Origin: CAZVCJ01 sp964625745
GTDB lineage: Bacteria; Chloroflexota; Anaerolineae; VGOG01
Length of the DNA: 64,000 nt
Direction of reading: 5' to 3'
Assembly: GCA_964625745.1 (NCBI GenBank)
Contig: CAZVCJ010000001.1
Location: 43,551 to 107,550, forward strand
How positions within the stretch are numbered: position 1 is the stretch's first letter; each line of letters opens with the position of its first letter. A program made the translations under genes and the position numbers. Below the pieces are notes generated by a model. That model had not been told where the DNA came from and made no database searches. It saw only the letters and a program-made list of their open reading frames with translations. This document shows positions 24,413-33,200 of the stretch, piece by piece.

Positions 24413-24452
24413 GTGAATCACTGATGGTACTGGTGGGCACTGAGTTCGCTGA
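24413..24452. repeat. Family H repeat, right side of the RyR cluster
   Basis: Same 40-base unit and orientation as 14803-14842 (six mismatches). The gap 24364-24526 otherwise holds only a related CAGCGTACTCAGCGG piece and the weak ribosome site of the next gene. Confidence 0.8.
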
Positions 24453-24526
24453 GGGAGCCGACTGTCGGAGCCAGCCAGTCTTCAGCGTACTCAGCGGTCT
24501 CAGCGATTCCAAACGTCGGGGGCAAC

Positions 24527-24967
24527 ATGATTCTTCGATTCATCGTCTACGGAATGCTGGGCTGGTGCGGCGAGATCATCTGGACCGCGACCAGGGAGAA
24601 GCTCAGCGGGCAGCAGCGAGACTGGAAGCTTAGAGGCACCACCTATCTGTGGATGTTTCCCCTCTATGGCCTCATCGCGCCCCTGTACGAACCCCTCCAC
24701 AACGCCCTCCGCGCCTGGCCCTGGCTGCTGCGGGGCGTTATCTACATGCTGGGTTTCTGGGCCGTCGAGTACCTGACGGGCTGGTTGCTTAAGCGCGTCA
24801 TCGGTGTCTGCCCCTGGGACTACAGCCGTGCCCGCTGGCACGTGCACGGCTTCATCCGGCTGGACTATGGTCCCGCCTGGTTCCTGGTCGGGCTGGGTCT
24901 GGAACCCATCCATGATTTGCTGGTGCAATTGACACCCGCCATCCAGCAGGCGCTGATTAATCGCTGA
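24527..24967 (+). CDS. Putative ABC transporter type IV/CmpB-like membrane protein
   Basis: A 146-aa protein with four hydrophobic segments. It has the core pattern of the PF06541 (putative ABC-transporter type IV, CmpB-like) family: YGMLGWCGEIIWT near the start, WAVEYLTGWLLKRVIG, PWDYSRARWHVHGFIRLDYGPAWFLVG. Function of this family is not established. It is separate from the RyR cluster by 163 nt and a family H repeat; another family H copy begins at its stop. Confidence 0.7.
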   Translation: MILRFIVYGMLGWCGEIIWTATREKLSGQQRDWKLRGTTYLWMFPLYGLIAPLYEPLHNALRAWPWLLRGVIYMLGFWAVEYLTGWLLKRVIGVCPWDYSRARWHVHGFIRLDYGPAWFLVGLGLEPIHDLLVQLTPAIQQALINR

Positions 24968-24997
24968 TGACGCTGACGGGCGCTGAGCTCGCTGGGA
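24958..24997. repeat. Family H repeat, third copy
   Basis: AATCGCTGATGACGCTGACGGGCGCTGAG aligns with the copies at 14803 and 24413. It starts in the last codons and stop of the CmpB-like gene. Confidence 0.7.
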
Positions 24998-25076
24998 GAA
25001 CCACGGATCGGTAGTACCTTATCTACCAAATCCTTGCACAACGAGCAAGAATTTCAGAACGCACTTTTTATCTGCC

Positions 25077-25165
25077 ACGAACCCTTCGACTGGGCTCAGG
25101 ACAGGTTTCACGAATTAACACGAAAAAGGAAAAATTAGTGAAAATTCGTGTAATTCGTGGCAAAA
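25077..25165. repeat. Family D and E dispersed repeats before the aminotransferase
   Basis: CCCTTCGACTGGGCTCAGGACAGG (family D style) is followed by CACGAATTAACACG and an inverted GTGTAATTCGTGGC arm (family E). The E hairpin spans about 25106-25162. The rest of 24998-25200 shows no gene. A family E arm is read in frame at 51201. Confidence 0.7.
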
Positions 25166-25217
25166 AGCCTTTGAGACCTAAGCCAATCCGCAAATAGATA
25201 AGGGAGGCATTTACTTA

Positions 25218-26390
25218 ATGAACCTGAAACACAAAGCTTCAAAGAGGGTGGTCGGCGTTCAGCCTTCGGCTACGGTTGCGGTTTCCGACAAGGCCCGGGC
25301 CATGGCTGCACAGGGCCTGGACGTCATCAGCCTGGGCGGTGGCGACCCTGACTTCGACACACCATCACACATCGTGGATGCAGTTCTGGAGGCCATTCGC
25401 CAGGGCCATACTCACTACGTATCCAGTTCCGGTCTGAGAGGGCTGCGGGCGGCCATTGCCGACAAGTTGAGAGAGGAAAACGGCCTGGAGTTCGACCCTG
25501 ATGGGGAGATCATCATCACCCCAGGGGCGAAACAGGCTCTCTTTGCCACTATCATGGCCACCGTGGACGAGGGCGATGAAGTGCTGATCCTTGATCCGGC
25601 CTGGGTCTCCTACGTGCCCTGTGTGCAATTGGCGAGTGGCGTGGCGGTCCATGTCCCCTTGAGCGCGGAAGATGGTTTCCGCGTCACGGATGCCAAATTG
25701 CGGCGAGCGTTGACTCCCAGGTCGAAGCTGCTGATCGTCAATTCGCCCAGCAATCCCACGGGACGAGTGTTCACTCGACAGGAGCTTGAGACCATCGCCA
25801 GGGTGGCCCTGGAAAACGACCTGTTGGTCCTATCGGACGAGATCTATGAGAAGATCCTGTACGATGGTCACGAGCATATCAGCATTGGCAGTTTGCCAGA
25901 TATGCTGGAGAGAACCATGGTCATCAATGGCTTCTCCAAGGCCTATGCCATGACGGGCTGGCGCCTGGGCTACGTGGCGGCCAAGGGGCCTTTGGCAAAA
26001 GAGATACTGAAGGTTCAACAACATTCGGTGACCTGTGCCAGCTCTTTTACCCAATACGCCGGGATAGTGGCGCTAACCGGTCCCCAGGATGCGGTCTCTC
26101 TTATGGTCGAGGAGTACAGAAAGCGGAGGGACCTCATCACCGCAGGCCTGAACAGTCTGCCAGGCGTATCCTGTCACCAGCCTGAGGGAGCGTTCTACGC
26201 TTTCCCCGATGTCTCCGCGACGGGCATGTCCTCCATAGAATTCGCCGACGTGCTCTTGAGCAAGGCCAGGGTAGCAGTCACCCCAGGGGTCGCCTTTGGA
26301 GACAGTGGGGAGGGACACGTCAGGATATCGTTCGCCAATTCGACGCAGTTGGTCGAGAAGGCCATAGAGCGGATGAGGGAAGTGCTGTAG
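25218..26390 (+). CDS. Pyridoxal-phosphate aminotransferase, aspartate aminotransferase-like (class I/II)
   Basis: Transfers amino groups between an amino acid and a 2-oxoacid. 390 aa with the class I/II pattern: ISLGGGDPDFDTP, TPGAKQALFATIMA, NSPSNPTGRVF, SDEIYEKILYDG and the PLP-binding Lys241 in GFSKAYAMTGWRLGY. A conserved C-terminal Arg in VRISFANS binds substrate carboxylate in this fold. The start follows AGGGAGG. The MFS gene starts 1 nt after its stop, so the two are coupled. Which amino acid it uses is not clear. Confidence 0.9.
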   Translation: MNLKHKASKRVVGVQPSATVAVSDKARAMAAQGLDVISLGGGDPDFDTPSHIVDAVLEAIRQGHTHYVSSSGLRGLRAAIADKLREENGLEFDPDGEIIITPGAKQALFATIMATVDEGDEVLILDPAWVSYVPCVQLASGVAVHVPLSAEDGFRVTDAKLRRALTPRSKLLIVNSPSNPTGRVFTRQELETIARVALENDLLVLSDEIYEKILYDGHEHISIGSLPDMLERTMVINGFSKAYAMTGWRLGYVAAKGPLAKEILKVQQHSVTCASSFTQYAGIVALTGPQDAVSLMVEEYRKRRDLITAGLNSLPGVSCHQPEGAFYAFPDVSATGMSSIEFADVLLSKARVAVTPGVAFGDSGEGHVRISFANSTQLVEKAIERMREVL

Positions 26391-26391
26391 G

Positions 26392-27600
26392 ATGCCCTCA
26401 GTGGTGCAACGTGGCCGATGCCTTCGCCACGCAGCCGTTTTCGCCTTCACCCTGCTAGCCATCGAGTTCCTCGACGAGTTTGTCTTTGGCGCTCGCGAGG
26501 CGGCCTGGCCGCTGATCCGCACCGACCTGGGCTTGAGTTACGCCCAGGTCGGCCTGCTGCTGGGCCTGCCCAGCCTGGTCAGCAGCCTGGTTGAGCCTTT
26601 CGTGGGCATCCTGGGTGATACATGGAAACGCCGCGTCCTCATCCTGGGTGGCGGCGTGGTGTTCGCCCTGGCGCTGCTGCTCACGGCGCTGAGCCAGGAT
26701 TTCCCCGTCTTGCTGATTTCGTTTATAATCTTCTATCCGGCCTCTGGCGCGTTCGTCTCGCTGTCGCAGGCGACGCTGATGGACACCGATCCCGCTCGCC
26801 ACGAGCAGAACATGGCGCGCTGGACCTTGGCCGGGTCGCTGGGTGTGGTGGCTGGCCCCATCGCCCTCGGCGCGGCGGCGATGCTGAGCCTGGGATGGCG
26901 CGGGCTGTTTTTTCTCTTCGCCGGGCTGACGCTGATCCCGCTGGCGATGGTGTACCGCTTTCGGTCGGCCATCGGGCAGCGGGGATCCGACAAGACCGAT
27001 TTCAAGGCGGGCGTGGTGGACGCCCTGCGCGCGCTGCGGCGGGGCGAGGTGCTGCGCTGGCTGACGCTGCTAGAGTTCTCAGACCTGATGCTGGACGTGC
27101 TGCTGGGATTTCTGGCGCTGTACCTGGTGGACATGGTGGGCACGACGCCGGCCCAGGCGGGGGCAGCAGTGGCGGTGTGGACGGGGCTGGGGCTGCTGGG
27201 CGACCTGTTGCTCATCCCCCTCCTGGAGCGCGTGCGTGGCCTGCGTTACCTGCGTTTGAGCGCGGCGATGGAGCTGGTGCTGTTCCCTGCCTTCCTGCTG
27301 GCGCCGGGCTTCTGGGCCAGGTTGGTGCTGCTGGGGCTGTTGGGCCTCTTCAACGCGGGGTGGTACTCGATCCTCCAGGCGCAGTTGTACTCGGCCATGC
27401 CGGGGCAGAGCGGCACGGTGATGACGGTGGGCAACGTGTTCGGACTGGTGGGCGGGCTTGTCCCGCTGGGACTGGGGTTGGTGGCCGAGCGGTTCGACTT
27501 GGCGGCGACGATGTGGCTTTTGTTATTGGGGCCGCTGGCGCTGCTGGTTGGAATACCGAGGAATGGAAGCAGAAAACACGAGGGGCGAAACGATCTGTGA
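26392..27600 (+). CDS. MFS transporter
   Basis: A 402-aa membrane protein with 12 predicted hydrophobic segments. The loop after TM2 carries a major-facilitator signature-like GDTWKRRVLILGGG. It starts immediately after the aminotransferase stop, which suggests translational coupling and possibly transport of a related metabolite. The C-terminus ends in a hydrophilic NGSRKHEGRNDL. A second MFS of different type is downstream. Substrate unknown. Confidence 0.82.
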   Translation: MPSVVQRGRCLRHAAVFAFTLLAIEFLDEFVFGAREAAWPLIRTDLGLSYAQVGLLLGLPSLVSSLVEPFVGILGDTWKRRVLILGGGVVFALALLLTALSQDFPVLLISFIIFYPASGAFVSLSQATLMDTDPARHEQNMARWTLAGSLGVVAGPIALGAAAMLSLGWRGLFFLFAGLTLIPLAMVYRFRSAIGQRGSDKTDFKAGVVDALRALRRGEVLRWLTLLEFSDLMLDVLLGFLALYLVDMVGTTPAQAGAAVAVWTGLGLLGDLLLIPLLERVRGLRYLRLSAAMELVLFPAFLLAPGFWARLVLLGLLGLFNAGWYSILQAQLYSAMPGQSGTVMTVGNVFGLVGGLVPLGLGLVAERFDLAATMWLLLLGPLALLVGIPRNGSRKHEGRNDL

Positions 27601-27635
27601 ATCTGGGTGGTGGCGGAAAGGGTACCACGGATGTA

Positions 27636-27712
27636 GAAATACACGATATTCAACCACAAGCTGAGACAAAATACCCCTTCTGGTCGCCGGAGGTGTGATT
27701 ATCGTGTATTTC
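27636..27712. repeat. Inverted repeat between the two MFS genes
   Basis: GAAATACACGATA (27636-27648) is exactly complementary to TATCGTGTATTTC (27700-27712). The 246-nt gap 27601-27846 is otherwise AT-richer than its surroundings, with a -10-like TATATCAT near 27796 that may start the second MFS transcript. Confidence 0.65.
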
Positions 27713-27846
27713 TTTATCCGAGGTAATCTCCTCCCACACGCAATTTCACGTAGCAAATTGGATCTCCTGCAACGCCTGCCATATTTGTGTAAGATTATAT
27801 CATACGGACTGACGAAACGCAAACAAGTCAGTCGAGATAGGCCACT

Positions 27847-29076
27847 ATGCCAGCCATAAGCGATTCCATCAAAAGCACCTCGAAGGCTGGGACTGCGACC
27901 ACGATTCAAGCCGCTGAACCCGAACGATTTCAGGCCGATGGCGTGCTCACCATCAGCGCGGGGCACGCGGTTCACGATACCTACACTGCCTTCCTGGTCC
28001 CTCTCCTGCCGGCCTTCATCGCCGACCTGGCCCTGTCCAAGACCGAGGCCGGGCTGCTGACGGTGTTCATGCAGGGACCGTCGCTGCTCCAGCCCTTCAT
28101 CGGCCACCTGGCCGACCGCGTGAACTTGCGCTACCTGGTCATCCTGGCTCCGGCGGTGACAGCCGCGATGATGAGCCTGCTGGGCGTGGCGCCGGGCTAC
28201 GGGGCGCTGGTCCTGTTCCTGGTGGTGGCCGGCCTCAGTTCGGCCGGCCTGCACGCCGTGGCGCCGGTGATGGCCGGCAACCTGTCGGGGCGGAGCCTGG
28301 GCCGGGGCATGGGATTCTGGATGGTCGGCGGGGAGTTGGGCCGTACCCTGGGGCCTATAGTGATCGTCAGCGCGGCCCGCTGGCTGACCCTGGAGGGCAC
28401 GCCCTGGCTGATGATCGGCGGCTTCCTGGCCTCGGCCGTCCTCTACGTGCGGCTCAAGGACGTGCCCACACAGCCCACCAACGCCGGTCAGGGACTCCCC
28501 TGGCGGCAGGCGTTGCGGGGCATGGGGCCGCTTTTGCTCCCGCTGGCAGGCATCATCGTGGCGCGTTCTTTCATGGCCAAGTCGCTGACCACCTACCTGC
28601 CCATTTTTCTGAGCGAGGAGGGCGCCGACCTCTGGTTCGCCGGGGCCTCCCTCTCGCTCCTGGAAGCGGGGGGCGTGGTGGGTGCGCTGCTGGGGGGCGC
28701 GATGAGCGACCGACTGGGCCGTCGGCTGATTCTCTGTATCTCCATGCTGACCACGCCGCTTCTCACCTTTGTCTTTTTGACGACCGAGGGTTGGCTTCAG
28801 TTCCCCCTCCTGCTGATGATGGGCTTCACCGCCCTGTCCGTCACCCCTGTCGTCATGGCCCTGGTGCAGGAGAGCTTTCCTGAGAACCGGGCCCTGGCCA
28901 ACGGCGTTTACATGTCGCTGAGCTTCGTCCTCAGCTCAGCGGTGGTAGTGGTGCTTGGAGCCATGGGGGACCTGTTCGGGCTGCGCCTGACATTCACCGC
29001 CAGCGCGGTCATTACATTGCTGGGCCTGCCCCTCATTTTCCTATTGCCGAACAAGCAGGGGAAGGAGACCCTCTGA
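27847..29076 (+). CDS. MFS transporter, fosmidomycin-resistance (Fsr)-like
   Basis: A 409-aa, 12-helix transporter. The first helix and loop (LTISAGHAVHDTYTAFLVPLLPAFI) and GLSSAGLHAVAPVMAGNLSG match the Fsr-type MFS group, which exports small drugs or metabolites. The GHLADRVNLR loop follows TM2. The first ~35 residues are hydrophilic and not conserved in such proteins; ATG at 27847 is the only early start, without a strong ribosome site. Not obviously coupled to its neighbours. Confidence 0.82.
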   Translation: MPAISDSIKSTSKAGTATTIQAAEPERFQADGVLTISAGHAVHDTYTAFLVPLLPAFIADLALSKTEAGLLTVFMQGPSLLQPFIGHLADRVNLRYLVILAPAVTAAMMSLLGVAPGYGALVLFLVVAGLSSAGLHAVAPVMAGNLSGRSLGRGMGFWMVGGELGRTLGPIVIVSAARWLTLEGTPWLMIGGFLASAVLYVRLKDVPTQPTNAGQGLPWRQALRGMGPLLLPLAGIIVARSFMAKSLTTYLPIFLSEEGADLWFAGASLSLLEAGGVVGALLGGAMSDRLGRRLILCISMLTTPLLTFVFLTTEGWLQFPLLLMMGFTALSVTPVVMALVQESFPENRALANGVYMSLSFVLSSAVVVVLGAMGDLFGLRLTFTASAVITLLGLPLIFLLPNKQGKETL

Positions 29077-29084
29077 ATTCCCCC

Positions 29085-29132
29085 GAGTTCCCCGGAGTTC
29101 CCAAACGGGGGATCTGAGGAACTCAGGGGAAC
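29085..29132. repeat. Short palindromic repeat downstream of MFS gene
   Basis: GAGTTCCCCGGAGTTCCC on the left faces GAACTCAGGGGAACTC on the right, forming a GC-rich hairpin. It could stop or stabilise the MFS transcript. No T-run. Confidence 0.6.
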
Positions 29133-29177
29133 TCTTGGTTGGATCCTGCCAGATGGGTGAATAGTCACGGAGGAAGT

Positions 29178-30177
29178 ATGCTTCGTTTCATCGTGCGTCG
29201 AATCTTCTTCATAGCGCTGGTCTGGGTCTTCATTGTCTTCTTCTCCAACCTGGGGATGAGGATGGCCCGCAATTCCGAGATCGCCAGGCCGGACTACAAT
29301 TTGGTCCAGCACAGCAAGCGCGCCTGGCAAGATACGCGCACTTTTCTGGCCGGCGCGGTGCGGGGGGATTTGGGGGCCATGAGGATCGCCAGCGGTCTGG
29401 TACCGGTCAGGGATATTCTTGGGGAGGCCTACGTGAACAGCATGGGCTTGCTGCTGGTGGCCCTGGCGATTTCCGCTTCAATTGGCCGGGCATGGGCCGC
29501 CGCTTGCTGGACGCGGTGAATACTCGTCAGACCCCGGTGGTGGCCCTGGCCTCTGCACCGGCTTCCTGCTGCGGAAGCGCATGTTGCTGGTGATCGCCGG
29601 GGTGTCCTTCGCCACTGTGTTCATCATCAACAACACCGGCCCGGCGCCCTGGTTCGCCGGGGTGGCCCAGGCCTTTAACGGCGATTTCGCCTACGAGCAC
29701 GTCGAGGCCCTGGCCGAGATGGATGGGCGCGGCATTGGGCAGGACGGTGGAGCGCGGGCCGCAGCATACATCGCTGAGAAGTTCGCCGCCTATGGCCTGG
29801 AGCCGGGCGGCAAGCGCGATAGCTACATCCCGGTTCTCCCGCTGGACAAAACAGTGGCTATGCTGCAATTGGACGCCGTTGGCGGCGGCAGCGGGTATTA
29901 CCTGGAAGCGCATGGTGAATGGGAACAGGATGGACTGCTGTTGTTTAGCATGATGGCCACAGAAGATTTGATAGATGGGCGCTTGGCCCTCAGAGGTCAA
30001 TCAGGGGAGAGCGCCCAGGCGCTGTTCCACGAAACTGGACTCCCAACCTTGCTGGTCGCCTGGCGAGGAGCCAGCGAGGATAACTGGCCGGTCGAGATCG
30101 CCGACGAGGTAGATCCATATCGCCTCGGCGTGACGGGCCGCATGGTCAGCCTGGCTCTGATGAGCCTTGCCAGGTAG
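29178..30177 (+). pseudogene. Remnant of an oligopeptide ABC permease joined to an M28-type peptidase fragment
   Basis: 29178-29519 encodes only the first ~95 residues of a DppB/OppB-type permease (MLRFIVRRIFFIALVWVF, YVNSMGLLLVALAISASIG) and then leaves frame. From about 29560 a second frame continues with a membrane helix and M28-peptidase-like pieces (FAYEHVEALAEMDGRG, AAAYIAEKFAAYGLEPGG, then MLQLDAVGGGSGYYLEAHG), ending at 30177. The metal-binding core of M28 enzymes is missing. I read this as deletions fusing two genes, then decay. GGAGGAA precedes the 29178 ATG, so a short peptide could still be made. Confidence 0.65.
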
Positions 30178-30199
30178 CACAATGATGGGGCGTACCCAG

Positions 30200-30228
30200 T
30201 TGCGTTGGCGCAAGTGGTGTGGTATAAT
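30200..30228 (+). promoter_or_regulatory. Sigma70-type promoter of the TIR-CHAT gene
   Basis: TTGCGT (30200-30205) and a perfect TATAAT (30223-30228) are 17 nt apart, about 70 nt upstream of the start at 30300. It indicates that the large gene is transcribed on its own. Confidence 0.65.
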
Positions 30229-30299
30229 CGCTACGGTAGTCGGATTCGGGGATTGCTGTTTGGTATCGGCTATGAGCATGACAATAAGGGGGACGTCCC

Positions 30300-33200
30300 A
30301 TGACCGCTGGCCACATCTTTATCTCCCACGCCACAGCGGACGACGCCTTCGTCCGAGACCTGCGTCTGGCCCTGGAGGGCCTGGACCTGAGCGTGTGGGT
30401 GGACTCACGTAACCTGCGCGGCGGCGACAAGCTGGCCCGCCAGGTCGAACAGGCCATCGAGGAAGCGCGCCAGGTCATCGTTGTCCTCAGCCCCCGCACC
30501 ATCAACTCCCCGTGGGTGCGCCGGGAGATCCGGAAAGCGCTGGAGGTTGAAAAGCAGCGCGACGATGACGAGTATTGCGTGATCCCTCTCCTCTTGCCTG
30601 GTGTTGAACCACGAGCCCTGCCATTGTGGTTCGACGAAGAGCCCCTGGCCGTGCCCATCGAGCTCAAAGTCGGCGGGGTGAGCGAGGCCCTGCCGGCCAT
30701 CCTGGCCGCCCTGGGGAAGCGCCTGCCCACCGACCCTGAGACCATGCAGGCCGTCGCACCGCAGCCGGTGGAAGAGCTGGTGCTGGAGCTGCGCGATCCC
30801 AAGGTGACGCTGCGCGAGGGGAAGCGCCAGGTCACGGCTACGGCCACTCTGGTCTACCAGCCGGCCCACTACGCCGCCCGGAAGGTGGAGAGCGGCCGCT
30901 TCGTCTTCACCGCGCCTCTGGGCCCCATAGAGCTCGACGAACTGCGCTGGTACCTGGAGGAGTACGCCCTGTGGCCGACCGGCGTGTTCCAGGAGCGGGC
31001 CGAGCGCATCGAGGCCCAATTGCCGCAGTGGGGACAGGCGCTGTATCAGGCAGCCCTGGGAGTCGAGTCTGCTGGCGAGGTCTTCACGGCTTGGCGGCAG
31101 GCCGGCGATGGCGCTGAGCGGCTGTTCTCTGTATTTGTGGACAGCGAACTGCCGAAAGGTAGCCGTGAGGAGGACGTGAAAGCCGCACGGGAAGCCGCCA
31201 GCGACCTGCTGACCCTGCCCTGGGAACTGCTCCACGACGATCGCGGCTACCTGTTCCGGGGCAAGGACGCTGTTCGCGTCCGCCGCCGGCTGCCCAATCG
31301 CCGGCCCCAGCCCGTCCGGCTGACGGAGCTGCCCATCCGCATCCTGCTGGTCAGCCCGAGGCCTGAGGCCGACCACACCCGCTACTTCGATCACCGCAGC
31401 AGTGGACTGCCGCTGGTGGAGGCGGTGGAAAACCTGGGGGAGCTGGTGGAGCTCACTGTCCTCACGCCGCCCACCTTCCCCGCCCTGGAGGAGGCCCTGC
31501 GGCGCGCCGATGAAGCCAGCGAACCCTTCGACGTGGTCCACTTCGACGGCCACGGGGTGTACGACCGCAAGCTGGGCCTGGGGGCGCTGTGCTTCGAGGA
31601 CCCCAGGGACACCCACAAGCTAGAGCGGCGGGGGATGCAACTGGTCCACGCCGAGAAGCTGGCCGAGGTGATCCGCGGCTACCGCATCCCGCTGGTGTTC
31701 CTGGACGCCTGCCAGACCGCTCACGTCGAGGAGGACCCCACGGCCTCCGTGGCTGCCAGGCTGCTGGACGAGGGCGTGACCTCGGTGGTGGCCATGAGCC
31801 ACAGCGTGCTGGTGGAGACGGCCCGCCGCTTCGTCCAGGCCTTCTACGCCGAGCTGGCGCGGGGAGCGCCGGTGGGAAAGGCCATGCTGGCCGGCCAGCT
31901 CACCCTGAGCGGCGATACCTACCGAGGCGCGGTCATGGGCGCTGGCGAGCTGCACCTGCACGACTGGTTCGTGCCGGTGCTGTACCAGGAGGAGCGGGAC
32001 CCGCAGTTGATCACCACGCTGCCGCCGCAGACCGTCCAGCGGCTCCAGGCGCGGCAGCGCCGGCTGAGCCTGGGCGACCTGCCTGAGCCGCCGCCCCACA
32101 CCTTCATCGGGCGCAGCCGGGAGCTCCTGGCCCTGGAGCGGCTACTGCACGCGGAACCATACGCCGTGGTGCGCGGGCCGGGGGGCATCGGCAAGACCAC
32201 CCTGGCCGTGGAGCTGGCCCGCTGGCTGGTGCGCAGCGGCCGCTTCCGGCGCGCCGCCTTCGCCAGCCTGGAGACCTACACCGACGCCCGTGGCGTGCTG
32301 GACACCCTGGGCCGGCAACTGCTGCCCGACGGCGACCGCTACTCCGTGGCCCAGTACCCCAGCCTGGAGAAGGCGCTGCAGCCCGTGCAGCGCGCCCTGG
32401 CCGACCAGCCCACGCTCATCGTGCTGGACAACTTGGAGAGCGTGCTGCCCGACGCGGAGGGCCAGGTGCCGCCCGGCGCCACCCTGGTGGACGAGCTGTT
32501 CGATCTGTGCCAGGCCCTGCTGGGCGCCCACGGGGCCACGCGCCTGCTGTTCACCTCCCGCGAGCGCCTGCCGTCCCCCTTCGACGATGGCCGGATCCCG
32601 CCTCTAGGCGCGTTGACGCGGGACGACGCCGTGAAACTGGTGGAGCAGGTGATGGCCCAGGAGGGCTGGGAGCCGCCACCGTCCGACCCCGGCGCCACCC
32701 CCCAGGAGATCACCGACCTGGTGGAGGCGGTGAACCGCCACCCCAGGGCGCTGGTGCTGCTGGCGCGGGAGGTAGCGCGGCGAGGTGTGCGTGCCACCAC
32801 CGAGAACCTGCACGGCCTGATGCGCGACCTGCACCAGCGGCACCCCGACGACCGGGAGCGGTCCCTGTTCGCCAGCGTGGAGCTCTCCCTGCGCCGGCTG
32901 TCAACGGATGTGCGAGAACGGATAAACGGATTGAGTGTGTTTCAGGGCGGAGCAAACATAGCGGTGTTGGCGTTGATGTTGGATGGGGACGCGGATGCGG
33001 CTGGGAACATGGCCACAGCGTTGATTGACGTGGGGCTGGGTGAGGACATGGGGTACGGGCACCTGCGGCTGGACCCGGCCCTGCCGGCCTACCTGCTGAG
33101 GGAGTTGGACGAGGCGGAACGGGACGCGCTGCGGGCGCGCTGGGGCCAGGCGATGACGGAACTGACGGGTTTCCTGTACCAACAGCAGGCCAAGGACACC

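Noticed and set aside
26622..27698. 358-codon + frame inside the first MFS gene
   Set aside because: Gly/Ala/Arg-rich off-frame translation; the true frame has 12 helices.
30405..31616. 403-codon minus-strand frame opposite the TIR-CHAT gene
   Set aside because: Shadow of a strongly supported multidomain gene.
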